Part shown: positions 52,801 through 64,000 of the stretch, piece after piece
Layout of the letters: each line of letters opens with the position of its first letter
How positions within the stretch are numbered: position 1 is the first letter of the stretch
NCBI RefSeq assembly: GCF_907164915.1
Contig: NC_061862.1
Location: 58,692,619-58,756,618, forward strand
DNA from: Impatiens glandulifera
Lineage: Eukaryota > Streptophyta > Magnoliopsida > Ericales > Balsaminaceae
Length of the DNA stretch: 64,000 nucleotides
Reading direction: 5' to 3'
Notes under the pieces: model-generated
Told to the model about the DNA's origin: nothing
Seen by the model: only the letters and a program-made list of their open reading frames with translations
The model's database searches: none
Position numbers and translations under genes: made by a program

Positions 52801-53044
52801 AATGTTTGTGTTCCTTAAGACGACATTCTTACTTACGCTTCATCTACCATTGTTAGTGTGTGCGCTTTCCATATATACTATTATACATTATCTTTCAAGC
52901 CAATTTCACACTCACATATAATACACTTTTAAAAGGATTCGAACCATTTAAGTATAAAATTAAATCTCCTAATAATGTTAAAATAATTTTATAGTTTTGT
53001 GTATTAGATTTTGAATAATTATATATTATATATTAATACTCATA

Positions 53045-53082
<38 letters not shown>

Positions 53083-54464
53083 CTTAATATATAATATAAA
53101 ATATAAATATATATATCCAAGAATACAAAAAAAAAATAGGATAATAGATATACTTATTTTGATTATGTATAAAATATTATATATAAATATATAATATTTT
53201 ATATATAATCAAAATAATTATATCTATTATCTTATTTTTTTTATTCTTGGGTGAAACTTTATCCCTAAGAAGTTTTTTATGGTTTTCGTTTTCTTTTCTC
53301 TTTTAACAAATTTTACTTAATTGCTTTTTTTTTTTAATTCTTAAACATTTTCAGTGTCTTCCCAAAGAACTTTAAAAGGCATGTCATGATGGATTCCGGT
53401 TCAATAATTATAATAAATAGTTTTTCATAACAAGCTGATAGTTAATAGACCCAACCCAACCCTAAAATAGTCTTTTCTACCTTTGAAGTAAAAAAGAATC
53501 CACATTGGTTGTTCTTACTCAAAACCAGCCCAAAGGAAGCCACAACTAGCCCAATCCAGCACATATCATTGTCAAAAAAAGACATCTAAAATAGTATTTA
53601 ATTGGAATTTTTTTTACAAATATATAACTTTATTGTATAATATTAGAAATAAAAATCTAGGGCAACCCTTTCAATTTTTTGATTGAATAATTATGAGCAT
53701 TTTGATTTTGTTGATTGGATTACACTCAGACTCCTAAAGGGCGGTTTTTAATGTTATTATTAATTCTTTTTTCATTGTATTTTGAATTTATTGGTTTAAT
53801 CCAGGGCTGTTCGGGTGTTCCGTGTTCCTAATGCTGTTGTTAAAGGGATAAAGTGTCTTTTAAAACTATTTTGTTTATTCATTTAAAATTTATTATTTAG
53901 ATAAAAAAACATCTACTAATTAAGCATGCGCAATCCAACTACTTCACCATGCTAAACTGTCAAAATGAATAAGATGCATGCCTAAAAAAGATACATTTTA
54001 ACACTCTCTCACATGATTTTTATTTACAAAAACATTATTAAAATCTACAATAAATGTAAACATATCCTTCTAACTGGTTTTGAATTCTTAATTTTTTTTT
54101 ATTTGAAGGATCTAAATGAATATTTGGTTATGTGAACGACTATTTTTTAGCAGGGATGTTCACATCTCAACAGAGTAAAGAGTAAAAGTATGAACGATTT
54201 TTTTTTATAATTTTATGCACTCCAAGACATCCTCAAACAATTCGTGAAACAATATGGTAAGATTTAGTTGAAAAATATTGAGAAATAAAAAAAATTGTGA
54301 ATTGATTATTCTTCCGAAAAAATATTGTAAAAAAATGTTTTCGACAGACTTGGATACAGTTGCATTAATCTCATTCTTCAGAAAAGTATTGTTGATGAAT
54401 AAGAGGCAAGTTGTAAAAGATGACGAGGTCACAAGATTAGAGGTCGATTAAAATTGACAGTAAT
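52801..54464. other. intergenic with (TA)n tract
   Basis: (TA)n lies at 53049-53079. Near 53110-53250 there is an inverted repeat (AATATATAATATTTTATATA and its complement region, with AAAAAAAATAGGATAATAGATA mirrored by TCTATTATCTTATTTTTTTT). No gene is recognised. Confidence 0.45.
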
Positions 54465-54596
54465 TTAAAATATTTCTATAGCTCCGTAAGAGTCGTTTTA
54501 CAAAAAAAATACAGGTTTAATTTCATTTGGAAGCGCTTTTCATTTAATTGAGGGCATAGTTGTGGAGTGGCATGCTAGTTCTCCTTTATTCCAAAA
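54465..54596 (+). mobile_element. tRNA-derived SINE, copy 3
   Basis: Reads TAGCTCCGTAAGAGTCG, then a B-box-like AGGTTTAATTTCATTTGG, AAGCGCTTTTCATTTAA, GAGGGCATAGTTGTGGAG and GGCATGCTAGTTCTCCTTTA with an A-rich tail. It is the same family as 5095-5231 and 37831-37945. The flanks AAATTGACAGTAATTTA and AAATTGATGGTTAGTTTA may be a decayed target duplication. Confidence 0.65.
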
Positions 54597-55017
54597 AAAA
54601 ATTGATGGTTAGTTTACCGAGAAATAAGAGGATATTGAGATTTGTGGTTGGTTGCTGATGAATAAGACACGTGTAAAATTGTGATTGTAATTGATGGTTA
54701 GTGGCTGATTTGGCGAGAGATATGCATGTGAAAGTAATGAAGTCATTGATCTGAAATTGGTTTGCTGAGGGATACAAATGTTGCACTTAATATATATTCA
54801 TAATTTTCATGTATTTAGATGTGTTATTCACACTTTAAGATTTCAGAATTGTTTTTTTAAAGTTAATTCCTTATCTATAAAATCAGGGCACAAGTGAGCT
54901 CAAAATATCAAATTGAGAGCGAATTTGTTGGTTGGAGAAATATAATTTTTAACTTATTTCATTTTGTGGTTTAATTGGATTCCAAATTTTGTATTAAAAT
55001 TATTTCTCAGCAATAAT

Positions 55018-55110
<93 letters not shown>

Positions 55111-57190
55111 CACATACCAAACACAATGTTATTGAAATATTATAAATTTAATTTTAGTATACTTATAATTGTTACATTTTAAAATAAATTTTCTCATTCC
55201 ATTATATTGTCATCAATCTTTTGTTTTAAGCACAAAATTTATCTAAACTATTTGCTTCCTTCTAAGATTCATATAAAAGAAAAAAGAGCTATGTTATAAC
55301 ATGAAAGAACAGAGTCAATTGAACCGAATTCCATTACGTATCTCATTTCTCTGCTTTCGCCCCAATATTCTTAACTTGCAGTAAAGTTCAATCAGGCGAT
55401 TAACATTGCTACAACAATCGTATGCTTAAGGAATGCATGAACAGTTATCATTATTCATTACTAAGAATCAAAAACAGAAAAGTGAAGTAATGTTATGTTA
55501 GAACCCAGAATTTCAGATCTGCAAATTTTTTATAACTTATTAGGTTTGATGGAGGGAGGCTCAGATCTGTATAGAGGAGGATGTGAGATGAGAGAAGATT
55601 GTTTGCCCAACCATGACTGCAACATCCATCTAAAACGGGTTGCCCCGCCAAGGAAACGGGTTGCTTCTTCTCCATCTCCATCTCAAAGAGAACTCCAGAC
55701 CAAATATTCATCATCTTCATTGCCTCATTTCAAAAATAAAATAAATATAAAAAATATAATGTATGTCTGCCTGAACAAACACACATGTTTGAAGTAAGGG
55801 TTTGCTTGTTTGATTCAGCTTGATGATGATGAAGAAGAAGAAGAAATAGACGCACACACCCAGGGTTGTTAGATCGGGAGAGAAGATCTTAAATCATAGG
55901 CGCAGATCGACGGAAAATATCGCCGGCGACGGAAAAAGGGGATCACCAACCCTCGATTTTACCCTTTCTCTCAATTGCCTCCTTTCTGGAGTTCTATCAT
56001 CTCTCAATTTTTTACCAATTCTCTTCTTCCTTTTATAGTGAAAAAAAACGCAATCTTCCCTATTTAACCTTTTTCATTTTACAAATAAAATAGGAACAAA
56101 GCTGTTCATAAGGGTAGTTTTGGTAGTGTAACATTTTAAATTAAATGCAAATCAATAAAATTATGAATGAAACCTGTTTTTTTTTAATTTTAAAGTTTTG
56201 ATAGTGCCCATTTTAACATCCTTGCCCATGGACTAGATTTCATGCCAATAAACTTACACAAAAGGTTAATTAATTTTTAACTAATAATTGATTTTAACAA
56301 AGATATTATTTTAATAGGGCTAAAAATAAATTTTCAAAACTTTTCGGGTGAAAGAACTTCAAACCCATTTTATTATAAGTTAACGACCGATGAACAAAGA
56401 AAAAAAAAAACGAAACAAATTTATCTCGCTTCCTTTTCATCTCTCAGTGAAAGATGTGGAATACGATTTTTTTTTTATTCTCTTCTTCTACAACAATTAT
56501 TATGTTAGTTCAGTTTAATTTTGTTGGCAATGGATGATAAATATATTAGGATTATTTTTCAAGTGAAATAAAAACAAGAAGATTAATGTATGCGATAAAT
56601 GATTTCACTTATATGTCAAATTAATTAATAAATTAATTTGTAGTTACTATTTTGAAGAATTTTATATTTCAAAAATGACTAGGTCAACTTGATTTAAATT
56701 TTATAACACTACTCTAAAAATTAAATCATTTAAATGTTAAAGCATGCCAAAATAATGAGTTAGTTAGAAAAATTTTATAGGAAACTTAATTAAGTTTATT
56801 CATAACATTTTCTTTTTATAATTATAAAACTACAATACCCCATTTTACTCTAGAAAATTTTGGACTTCGGATCCTAACGGTAAAGATTTGATCGTACTTT
56901 TTACCTAAACCTGGGATTATTATTATTATTATTATTATTATTATTTATTCTTCTATTTTCTTTCTTCAAGTTATGGATCTTAAATGGTGTTGTGTCTTTA
57001 TGATTCCATTGCTGTTTGGTTGTTTTGAACCTAGTTTTGTGTTAAGTTTGATGTCTTCCCCAATTTCCATTAAGAAGTTTTAAAATTTTCAATTTGATGA
57101 TGCAATATGAGGCTTTGGAATTATTTGAAAATTGATTAAGGTTCCAAAATTACAAAAATAATTTTGAATTTTGAAAAGTGGAACCAAATA
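54597..57190. other. intergenic, no gene recognised
   Basis: 55032-55109 is a long (TA)n run and 56916-56945 an (ATT)n run. The stretch 55490-56040 is less AT-rich. On the minus strand it has a GCCGGCGA-containing, CT-rich possible leader (GATGATGATGAAGAAGAAGA on the plus strand) and a 75-codon frame (55720-55493) with no known domain. This could be a short expressed locus, but the evidence is weak. Confidence 0.35.
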
Positions 57191-57194
57191 GGCC

Positions 57195-57640
57195 TCAAGA
57201 CCGAAGTCCCAGGGTTTGGGTTCGGTTTTGGTGATCTGAGCTCGGTCTAGACCGGGGTGGTCTGGACCAAGGCTCGGGAGCATGGGTCAAGGGACCGGAA
57301 GGCTCGGTCCTGGGTTCGAGAGGCTCAATCTCGAACTGCTTGGTCGAGGGACTAAAGGGCTCGTTCCTAGGGTTCATGAGGCTCGATCCTGAACTCATGC
57401 TACTCGATCCTAAGTTTGGGAGACTTTGTCCCAAGTCTAGGTTTTCTCGGTCGTGGACTTGGGAGGCTCGGTACGAGGTTAGAAACCTCAGTCAGATTCC
57501 TTGGTCCTTGCTCAAGAAGATTGGTCTTGAGTTTCGGTCATATCTCAAAAACACCAGTCATCGGTATTGACTCAAGAACACTAGTCATTGGTCTCGGTCC
57601 TATTTCTCGATCATAGTCCTACCGAACTCGGTTGTCGGGG
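57195..57640. repeat. degenerate short repeats, G+C-rich island
   Basis: Phrases such as GAGGCTCGATCCTGAACTC, GGCTCGGTCCTGGGTTCGAG and CTTGGTCCT/ATTGGTCTCGGTCC recur every 20-30 bases with many changes. Frames through it are low-complexity Pro/Ser-rich by composition. It resembles a repeat inside a plant LTR element; no family is assigned. Confidence 0.55.
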
Positions 57641-59362
57641 ACCAAGTGTTCTTGATTTGGTCAAAAATTGCAGAAGCTATAACTTTTGATACAGATCATG
57701 GAATCATGATCCGTAAGTTTCAGATGATTCATATGATTATGAGGAACAAAACTGTAACCCTAATCACGATCAATCGATCTTTGAAAATATCAATTTTTAA
57801 AACCATTTTTAGGTCAAAAATTGGGATCTTTCGAAGGCCATTTCAATGCCTGATTTTTGTTCCATTACTTTTGAAATGATGAACCAAAACAAAAAAAAAC
57901 ATAACAGCTCTATAACAATTTTTGAAGGTGAAATCTAAATGAATAATTTTCAAAAACATAGTTTGATGAAACATGATCGGGATGATGTTACAATGACGTG
58001 AAAACCATTATAATATGTTGAGAAACATATTTAACAGTTATTTGAATAAAATAATCAAGATTAAAGCTCAATAACATGAATTTTAAAAAATTCAAATTTT
58101 CATTTTTTAGTTTAAGGTTGATTAGATCAAATCTCTTTCAACATAAAGTTGAAATAACATCTAGGGATTGATTCTAAACAAAGAAATCATAAAATTGAAC
58201 CCTAGAATAGATCAAACCGATCAAACTTAGTAAAACCCAATTTTTAATTATAAATTGAAATTCAACCGATATAAAATCTTACCAATAGCTTGAGAACACT
58301 TCTAAGAGTTGTTAGAAGCTTTTCCAAAGCCTGGATCCAAGCTATGATCACCGAAAGAGATTTTACAAAAAATTGTTCTTGGTCGGATTCTTGAATCTTT
58401 GATTCGGGCTGTAATATTTGTGAATTGTTTGATGGATTGATAGAGAATCACCTAAGGACTATTTATAGTTGCTTTAGGTCTGTTGAGGAGGAAGAATTCA
58501 AGTTCAATTTGATCATCCAAAATTTTATCCCTAATTCTATCCACAATTGTGGCAGCCTAGTTCTAGGGGAAGATAAGGCTAATAAGCACATGGTTATTGT
58601 AGGCGAGGATAAGGCGAGCAAGTAGGAAGAAAACCGGAAGGATAAGAGCAAGATGAAGAAGCTAGAGCAAGTTGTGAAGGCCATGTTAAGCACTTCACTA
58701 GACTGATTTTCTATAAAAAATAACTTGAAATTACAGTTCTGAAGCCTATGTTTAGCGCTAAATAAAGCAATGTTTAGCGCTAAACAACGTCATGTTTAGA
58801 ATTTTACTAAGTCATGTTAAAACTTCCGGACTAACTTGGAATGACTTTTTCGCAGCCAAATTTCCAATGTTGGAATGAAATTTTCCTCTAAAGAAGAACT
58901 TCGTGAATTCTATAAATGATATGCCAATCAATTGAATTCGGCATTTGCAAAGTATTGACCAAAAATGGTGAAGATGGTAACATAAATATTTCACCATTGT
59001 TTTTCCCAAAAGTGGTATGAAAGTATCGATGTCCAAATATTTTGTAAAGCCTAGACCTACAACTAAAACAAACAGTAAACTAAGATTAATATAGTTATTC
59101 AGATTAAAGGGAATTTGTGCCCTCACAGTTAGGAACGTATGGGCGTTGGAGTAGAAAACAAACTCACTGTGGGTCAAATGGGTACATACAAGATTTATGA
59201 AAGAAGAGCAAAGTATCTGGACACGAAACATCAATAAAGAATGACATGATCATTGAAGAAAATCCTAAAAACAAAAAAATATGCATTTCAAATGGTGCAA
59301 AACACAATTAGAAATGATGCAAACCACAATTAGATGAAGAAGCAAAGTACAAATGCCTTTCA
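57641..59362. other. probable decayed retrotransposon leader, no gene recognised
   Basis: No domain was found. Near 58747-58795 the phrase ATGTTTAGCGCTAAA occurs twice with variants in tandem. This stretch precedes the copia relic at 59363 and may include its old LTR or gag, but nothing identifies it. Confidence 0.3.
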
Positions 59363-60345
59363 TTGAAGAAGATTCTAACTCTTCTAATTCTTGCCATCAC
59401 AGTTCACCGTGGATGGGAGATCCACCACTTGAATGTCAAATCCGCATTTCTCAATGGTGACATTGAAGAAGAAGTCTACGCTGCTCAACCTGAAGGCTTC
59501 ATCATCAAGAATAAAGAGCACAAGGTGTACAAGTTATACAAGTCTCTATACGGACTACGTCAACCACCAAGGGTGGTAAACACTTGCCTCAAAAAGAGAA
59601 TGATGAGTCTCGGCTTCGTGAAATGTTCTCAAGAGTAGGCTATGTACACAAGAAACCATGGAGAAGAAGTACTCATCGTTGGCGTATATGTCGATGACTT
59701 GGTCGTGATAGGATCAAGTATCAAGGGTGTTGAGGATCAAAAAGCAGATGATGAAGGAGTTCGAGATGAGTGATTTTGGGCTACTCTCGTACTACATTGG
59801 TATCGAGGTGGACCAGAAGAAAGATAACATCGAGATCAAGAAGACGGCCTATGCGAAGAAGGTGTTGAAATAGTTTGCAATGGAGGATCGCAACTCGAGT
59901 AAATATCTGATAGAAGCAAAGTTGCATCTCGGAAAGGATGTGGAAGGATGCTTAGTGGATCCGTAGGAGTATAGGTGTATCATCGAGTGTCTCAGGTACT
60001 TGACGCACACTCAACCCGATATCTCTTATGCAGTTGGTATAGTGAGTCGATACATGGAGCAGCCTACCACTCTACACCAACAAGCAGTAAAACACATTTT
60101 TCATTACGTGAAGGGAACGAAGAGCTATGAGATTCAGTTAAAAAGAGGACGAGAAGCTGAAGAGTTCATTGGTTTTAGTGACAACGACCTAACCGATGAC
60201 ACAAATGACAGAAAAAGCACCGGAGGAATGGTGTTTTATCTCAACGGTTATCTGATCAACTGACAATCTCAAAAGTAGCGAACTGTTGATTTATCCTCAT
60301 GTGAGGCGGAGTTTATGGCAGCTACTATAACGTGTGTCAAGGACT
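59363..60345 (+). pseudogene. copia reverse transcriptase / RNase H relic
   Basis: Reads WEIHHLNVKSAFLNGDIEEE, VYAAQPEGFIIKNKEHKVYK and SLYGLRQPPR. In the next frames come VYVDDLVVIGSS near 59680-59715, then (60000-60263) THTQPDISYAVGIVSRYMEQ, AVKHIFHYVKGTKSYEIQL and DDTNDRKSTGGMVFYL. Beyond an in-frame stop comes VDLSSCEAEFMAAT. The YVDD box is intact but stops and frameshifts break the gene. No LTRs were seen. Confidence 0.88.
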
Positions 60346-60713
60346 TTGGTTGAAAAACTTATTGGGTTTGAGCTTGTATTTATAAGTAATTTATGGTTTT
60401 TAGGCTAATTATTCTCTTATAAGGGTTGTCTATAAATGTTAATATACAACAATGAAGACTCTTAAATTTTTTCTTTTGCAACAAATATAATTGTCCTTTC
60501 CAATTTTTTAAGAAATTCATTTTCTCATAATTGTTCTTAGAATATCCAATAATGAGAACGAACATTAACTACAACATCAATCAGAAAATAAATATCATTA
60601 GAACACAAGGAAAAGAGTGCAGATAAACTTCTGATGGAAGGTTACCGAAGGAGGTGTTGTCCATTTTAAGGACAGATATGTGCATGCAGCATGGCGCGCT
60701 GCTGACTCCAAAT

Positions 60714-60987
60714 CAGGGACGGATCCAGAATTTCGAACTGGGGTGGGCTTGAAAAAAATTTAGGGTGGGCTTAAAATAAAAACGAGAAATTTTTGAAAAA
60801 AACAACTATATAAAAGTAAAGTTTTACCATTTTTTTAATAATTAGATAAAAAAAACAATGAATTATATTAATTTTTTTAAGAAATGAATGGTAATGTCAT
60901 ATTTCTACCGTAAAAAAAATATAAAAATAAAAAAATATTTCGGGGTGGGCTGAAGCCCACCCGAGCCCTTGCATAGATTCGTGCCTG
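60714..60987. mobile_element. hAT-type MITE
   Basis: The ends CAGGGACGGATCCAGA and, inverted, CAGGCACGAATCTATGCA bound a 274-base element with inverted GGGTGGGCTT / AAGCCCACCC subterminal repeats. It is flanked by a perfect 8-base duplication CTCCAAAT (60706-60713 and 60988-60995). Confidence 0.9.
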
Positions 60988-60998
60988 CTCCAAATTGA

Positions 60999-61160
60999 TT
61001 AGGGTATCGACATCATATAACGATCGGTTTCTTCGATGGAGAGTGTAGAATAAAGCCTTGCCTTCTTCTTAACAATCTCGCTATTGTACGCTGCCTCATT
61101 GAAGAGATTGTCGATCACCAGACCAGCCTCCTCCTCTTCAGTAATTGTCGGCGAATTCAT
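60999..61160 (-). CDS. 53-codon hypothetical ORF, possibly a gene remnant
   Basis: ATG at 61160 opens MNSPTITEEEEAGLVIDNLF, then NEAAYNSEIVKKKARLYSTL and SIEETDRYMMSIP before TAA. Its composition (acidic start, balanced Leu/Ile/Lys/Ser, ordinary codons, higher G+C than the surroundings) looks protein-like, unlike other short frames here. No family is recognised. The stop is four bases from the target duplication of the MITE at 60714-60987. Upstream, ATGGCAACGAAACC opens a short separate frame that could be a leader ORF. It may be the first exon of a lost gene. Confidence 0.3.
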   Translation of the reverse strand: MNSPTITEEEEAGLVIDNLFNEAAYNSEIVKKKARLYSTLSIEETDRYMMSIP

Positions 61161-62158
61161 CGGACTCGAACTAGTGTTAAATGTTTAGTGGAGTGGCGGT
61201 TTCGTTGCCATCTTTGTTTGATAATAGAAACTAGAAAAAGAAATTATATATCATAATAGTTTTTATTTTATTTATATTTTTTTTTTAGAAAAGGTCAGCA
61301 TTTATTTATTTTTAAAGAAATTTAATTTTTTTTACCTTAGTTATATATGAAAATTAAATTAAATAATATAACAAAATTGTAATAATTAAAAATTTAATAA
61401 AGAATATCCAACCATCTTTAAATGTTTTGAGCTTAATTATTTCAAATATTTAGAATATTTGGAGGATTTTATTAAAATATTTTGTTTCTAAACATTCATT
61501 ATTTCATCAAAATCTTCTTAAATTAAGTTCATTTATAAAGATTAATAATTTAATATTTAAAAAATTATGTCATTTCCATGAACACATGAATGATTTTACA
61601 AATTTGACGAAACTTAATACTATAATAAATTAAAAACTAGTATTAATATTTTATGATATAGAGATCACAAATTGGGACATGTGCATAGCTTAATAATCAA
61701 TAATTATAATAATATCAATTAGACTCGTATCATTTATCCGGTTAGATTAATTTGGGTAATATTCTTAATTTGATCAACCTTCTTGTATTAATCGACACAT
61801 TACTTTTAAAAAGATAATAAGTTACTAGTGTTTAGGATATAAAAATTCAAAAATACTTTGTTTATGTGTTAAAAATATAAAATAAAAGACAATGAACCAA
61901 ATATTTACAATAAAAAAATTAAATAAAAAACTGTTACAATCTTACCAATAAAATAAAATAAAATAAAAAATACCCATAAAGTTGTTATAGTAAAAAACAA
62001 AATTACTAATCAACAAACATACAAGATGAATAAAAAACACAAAAATCCAACATGCATAAATCATTCATTCACACTTAACATAGACAAGTGTTTAAAGTAG
62101 TTCAAGAATAGATAGATAACAAAGTTCTGAATATACCAACAACTTATTATTGCGTCTA
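61161..62158. other. AT-rich region downstream of the NLR gene
   Basis: No coding sequence is seen. It presumably includes the 3' UTR of the minus-strand resistance gene, just left of 62159. Confidence 0.45.
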
Positions 62159-64000
62159 CTAACCTATTTTAATTATTGGAATATGCCCAACTTTCCAAAA
62201 ATCTTGACCATGTGGTCCTTTTATATTTTGTGAGAATATCTCAGGCATGAATGATACAGACAGACATTGCAAGTCTCTGAGATGTTCTGTCCCTGTCGGT
62301 ACCGTTTCTAGACATGGGCAATCACGGAGTTTTAGCTCTCTTAGCCTAGGCATCGCTCCTTCTGTCAACACTATCCTCTTCAAATACCACAATTCAGTAA
62401 CGTGGAGCTCCTTAAGCTTTGGATAGCTTCCAATATCGCAACTTAATTCCTCTCCCCAATAAGATTCTTCATCGAGATGAAGCACTACCAAGTTTTCCAA
62501 TCCCTGAAGTGCTCTTAGTGGATCATTCTCGAGCCTAGAATGCATAAGAACTAATTTGCTAAGATCACGGAGGCAAAAGATCCAACTAGGCAAACTTTGT
62601 AATTTGGCACTTAGGAAAAGGCGCTGCAAAAGTAGTGGAGGAGATGAGATATTAGTTAGAGAAAGACGTTCAAAAATATCGTTAACCCGTGATGAAAGGT
62701 ATAAAGCAGTCAGACGCTTCAATTTCTCTAACGTGGGAGATAGTTGCGTCCAGTTTTGTTCTGTTAGTTTCACAACACCTAGACTCTTTAAATTTGTCAA
62801 CTTTCCAATTTCATTCACAGTCTTCCGATCCACTTCAAACCCAATCAATTTCTCTAACTTTCTCAAATTTTCTATCCCGGATGGAACTTTAACTGCAATA
62901 TCAGATATAGTGTGATAACATAGTTGACGAAGATTCTTCAAAGCTAGGATCCCCTGCGACAGATGATTTATATAACAAAATCGGAGATCAAGTATCTCTA
63001 GACACCTCAACTTTCTAATAGAGTCTGGAATATCTACTATATGCCTATTCCACTTCAAGCTCAAGTGTTTCAAGTGAATCAATTTAGTTAACTCTTCAGG
63101 GAAATGGATAAGGGAAACACATTTAATCTCCACCACCCTCAACGATCGACAACCATATAAATATGTCTTTAACAATTTACCATCAACATTATATGATTCC
63201 GAGGTATCAAAGAGAAGTAAGGATCGAAGGCCTGTGAATAGTGATATCTTGGCTCCTTGGAGAGTTTGGCGATCATCGAAATTCTCATAGATTGCTACAC
63301 GGTGAATCTTCTCACTTGATTGTAATAGTTTTCCATCTTTCAACACAATGGAAAATGACTCGTCTCTGGATTTCCTTTGAAGAACATCTCGCAAGACATC
63401 GTGAAGTTGACAAGTCTTGACCCGGTTGAAATTGTTTTTCAAAACAATTTGAATCATACTTCTGTTAACCAATTCATTTAGGTAGCTCTCAGCGACCTCT
63501 TCACGGGTATATACTCCCTGTCTGTCTTCCACGAATCCTTCAGACACCCATAGAAGAGTGAGTCTCGATCTCTTGATGATATAATCCTCAGGAAACATGC
63601 TTGTGTACAAGATGCAACATTTGAGATGATTGGGTAAATCATTGTAACTGAGTAAACATATCCTTTCTAGACTCTCAAGTCCTGAGATGATTCTTGTTTC
63701 GGGAGATAGACTTTCCAGAATTTTCTGCCAATGGAGAACATGTTTCTCCTTCGTAGCCAACAAACCCCCGAGGGCTACAATTGCGAGAGGCAGTCCTCCG
63801 CACTTTTTCATCAGGCTCCACGAGATATCGTGCATCTCTTCGGGACAAACACCTTTGTACTCATCACCTCGAAACGCTTTCATGCAGAAAAGGTTCCAAG
63901 AATCTTGGATCGACAAAGGATTGAGATTGAACATGTGATTAGTGATTTCAGTTGATGAGGCTATGTCTCCGTTACGTGTAGTGAAGATGATCCTACTCCC
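62159..64000 (-). CDS. CC-NB-LRR disease-resistance protein (RPM1-like), C-terminal part
   Basis: The frame is open from the right edge: 613 codons and a stop, with the start outside the window. It enters the NB-ARC domain at the RNBS-B motif GSRIIFTTRNGDIASS. It continues with the GLPLA block KKCGGLPLAIVALGGLLA, RNBS-D CCILYTSMFPEDYIIKRSRL, LLWVSEGFVE, and the MHD region CQLHDVLRDVLQ (Leu-His-Asp in place of Met-His-Asp, common in this class). A leucine-rich repeat domain fills the last ~400 residues (LIHLKHLSLKWN, LRCLEILDLRFC, LTNLKSLGVVKL, LKELHVTELWYL). The end VGHIPIIKIG is typical of RPM1/RPP13-like CNLs. Such proteins are cytosolic or membrane-associated receptors that trigger immunity on sensing pathogen effectors. 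The Walker A motif and coiled coil lie beyond the window. No frame breaks are seen in this part. Confidence 0.95.
   Translation of the reverse strand, partial: GSRIIFTTRNGDIASSTEITNHMFNLNPLSIQDSWNLFCMKAFRGDEYKGVCPEEMHDISWSLMKKCGGLPLAIVALGGLLATKEKHVLHWQKILESLSPETRIISGLESLERICLLSYNDLPNHLKCCILYTSMFPEDYIIKRSRLTLLWVSEGFVEDRQGVYTREEVAESYLNELVNRSMIQIVLKNNFNRVKTCQLHDVLRDVLQRKSRDESFSIVLKDGKLLQSSEKIHRVAIYENFDDRQTLQGAKISLFTGLRSLLLFDTSESYNVDGKLLKTYLYGCRSLRVVEIKCVSLIHFPEELTKLIHLKHLSLKWNRHIVDIPDSIRKLRCLEILDLRFCYINHLSQGILALKNLRQLCYHTISDIAVKVPSGIENLRKLEKLIGFEVDRKTVNEIGKLTNLKSLGVVKLTEQNWTQLSPTLEKLKRLTALYLSSRVNDIFERLSLTNISSPPLLLQRLFLSAKLQSLPSWIFCLRDLSKLVLMHSRLENDPLRALQGLENLVVLHLDEESYWGEELSCDIGSYPKLKELHVTELWYLKRIVLTEGAMPRLRELKLRDCPCLETVPTGTEHLRDLQCLSVSFMPEIFSQNIKGPHGQDFWKVGHIPIIKIG

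Noticed and set aside
55493..55720. 75-codon minus-strand frame as a gene
   Set aside because: No recognisable domain and no splice-supported extension; coding status is not supported.
57195..57616. Overlapping frames of 64-79 codons on both strands
   Set aside because: They arise from the short degenerate G+C-rich repeats, which stay open by composition.
62556..62915. Plus-strand frame of 119 codons
   Set aside because: It is the antisense shadow of the NLR leucine-rich repeats.

Overview
This is a stretch of plant nuclear DNA. It is strongly AT-rich, its genes are split by GT-AG introns, and it is full of plant-type transposons (Ty1-copia, CACTA, hAT MITEs, a tRNA-derived SINE). The host genes (LAZ1/DUF300, ALDH10, CDC48C, an RPM1-like NLR) and the initiator-Met primer-binding sites of the retrotransposons fit a flowering plant, most likely a eudicot. 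The species cannot be named from this window.

Host genes, left to right. (1) At 1-655 (minus) lie the first three coding exons of a LAZ1/DUF300 membrane protein. The gene runs off the left edge and carries one in-frame stop in otherwise conserved sequence. (2) At 22198-29250 (plus) is a complete 15-exon ALDH10 aminoaldehyde/betaine-aldehyde dehydrogenase of 504 residues, with all splice phases consistent. (3) At 31100-35998 (plus) is a complete 10-exon CDC48C/NVL-type double AAA-ATPase of 785 residues. Just after it, at 36167-36755, is a decayed copy of the middle of the ALDH10 gene. (4) At 62159-64000 (minus) is the 3' part of a CC-NB-LRR disease-resistance gene, cut by the right edge. These genes share no evident pathway.

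The rest is mainly transposons. At 6.9-7.8 kb is a TRIM-like element. At 8.0-9.55 kb is a hAT-like element carrying two copies of a fragment of a ycf45/SPD1-type gene. From 11.2 to 19.0 kb there is a nested stack: a decayed hAT transposase gene is split by a 6.2-kb copia element. That copia element is itself hit by a young 1.8-kb non-autonomous LTR element (5-bp target duplication, LTRs nearly identical) and by a 555-bp hAT MITE (8-bp target duplication) that contains a tRNA-Gly-derived segment. A second, chimeric copia element lies at 39.4-42.8 kb. At 42823-50332 is a 7.5-kb composite CACTA element flanked by TAT. It has an apparently intact six-exon TNP1-type gene (487 codons), a miniature relative of that gene, a 12-unit 83-bp array and hundreds of bases of palindromic CCGAGAG/CCGAAAG/CCGAAGG motifs, but no TNP2 transposase. 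Smaller copia relics lie at 50.4 and 59.4 kb, a ~274-bp tandem array at 51.8-52.8 kb, and MITEs at 25.0, 34.9, 37.1 and 60.7 kb. Three copies of one SINE family are at 5.1, 37.8 and 54.5 kb.

All calls come from reading the sequence. Family names rest on remembered motifs, not on searches. Exon junctions were chosen by GT/AG sites, reading-frame continuity and expected homology.
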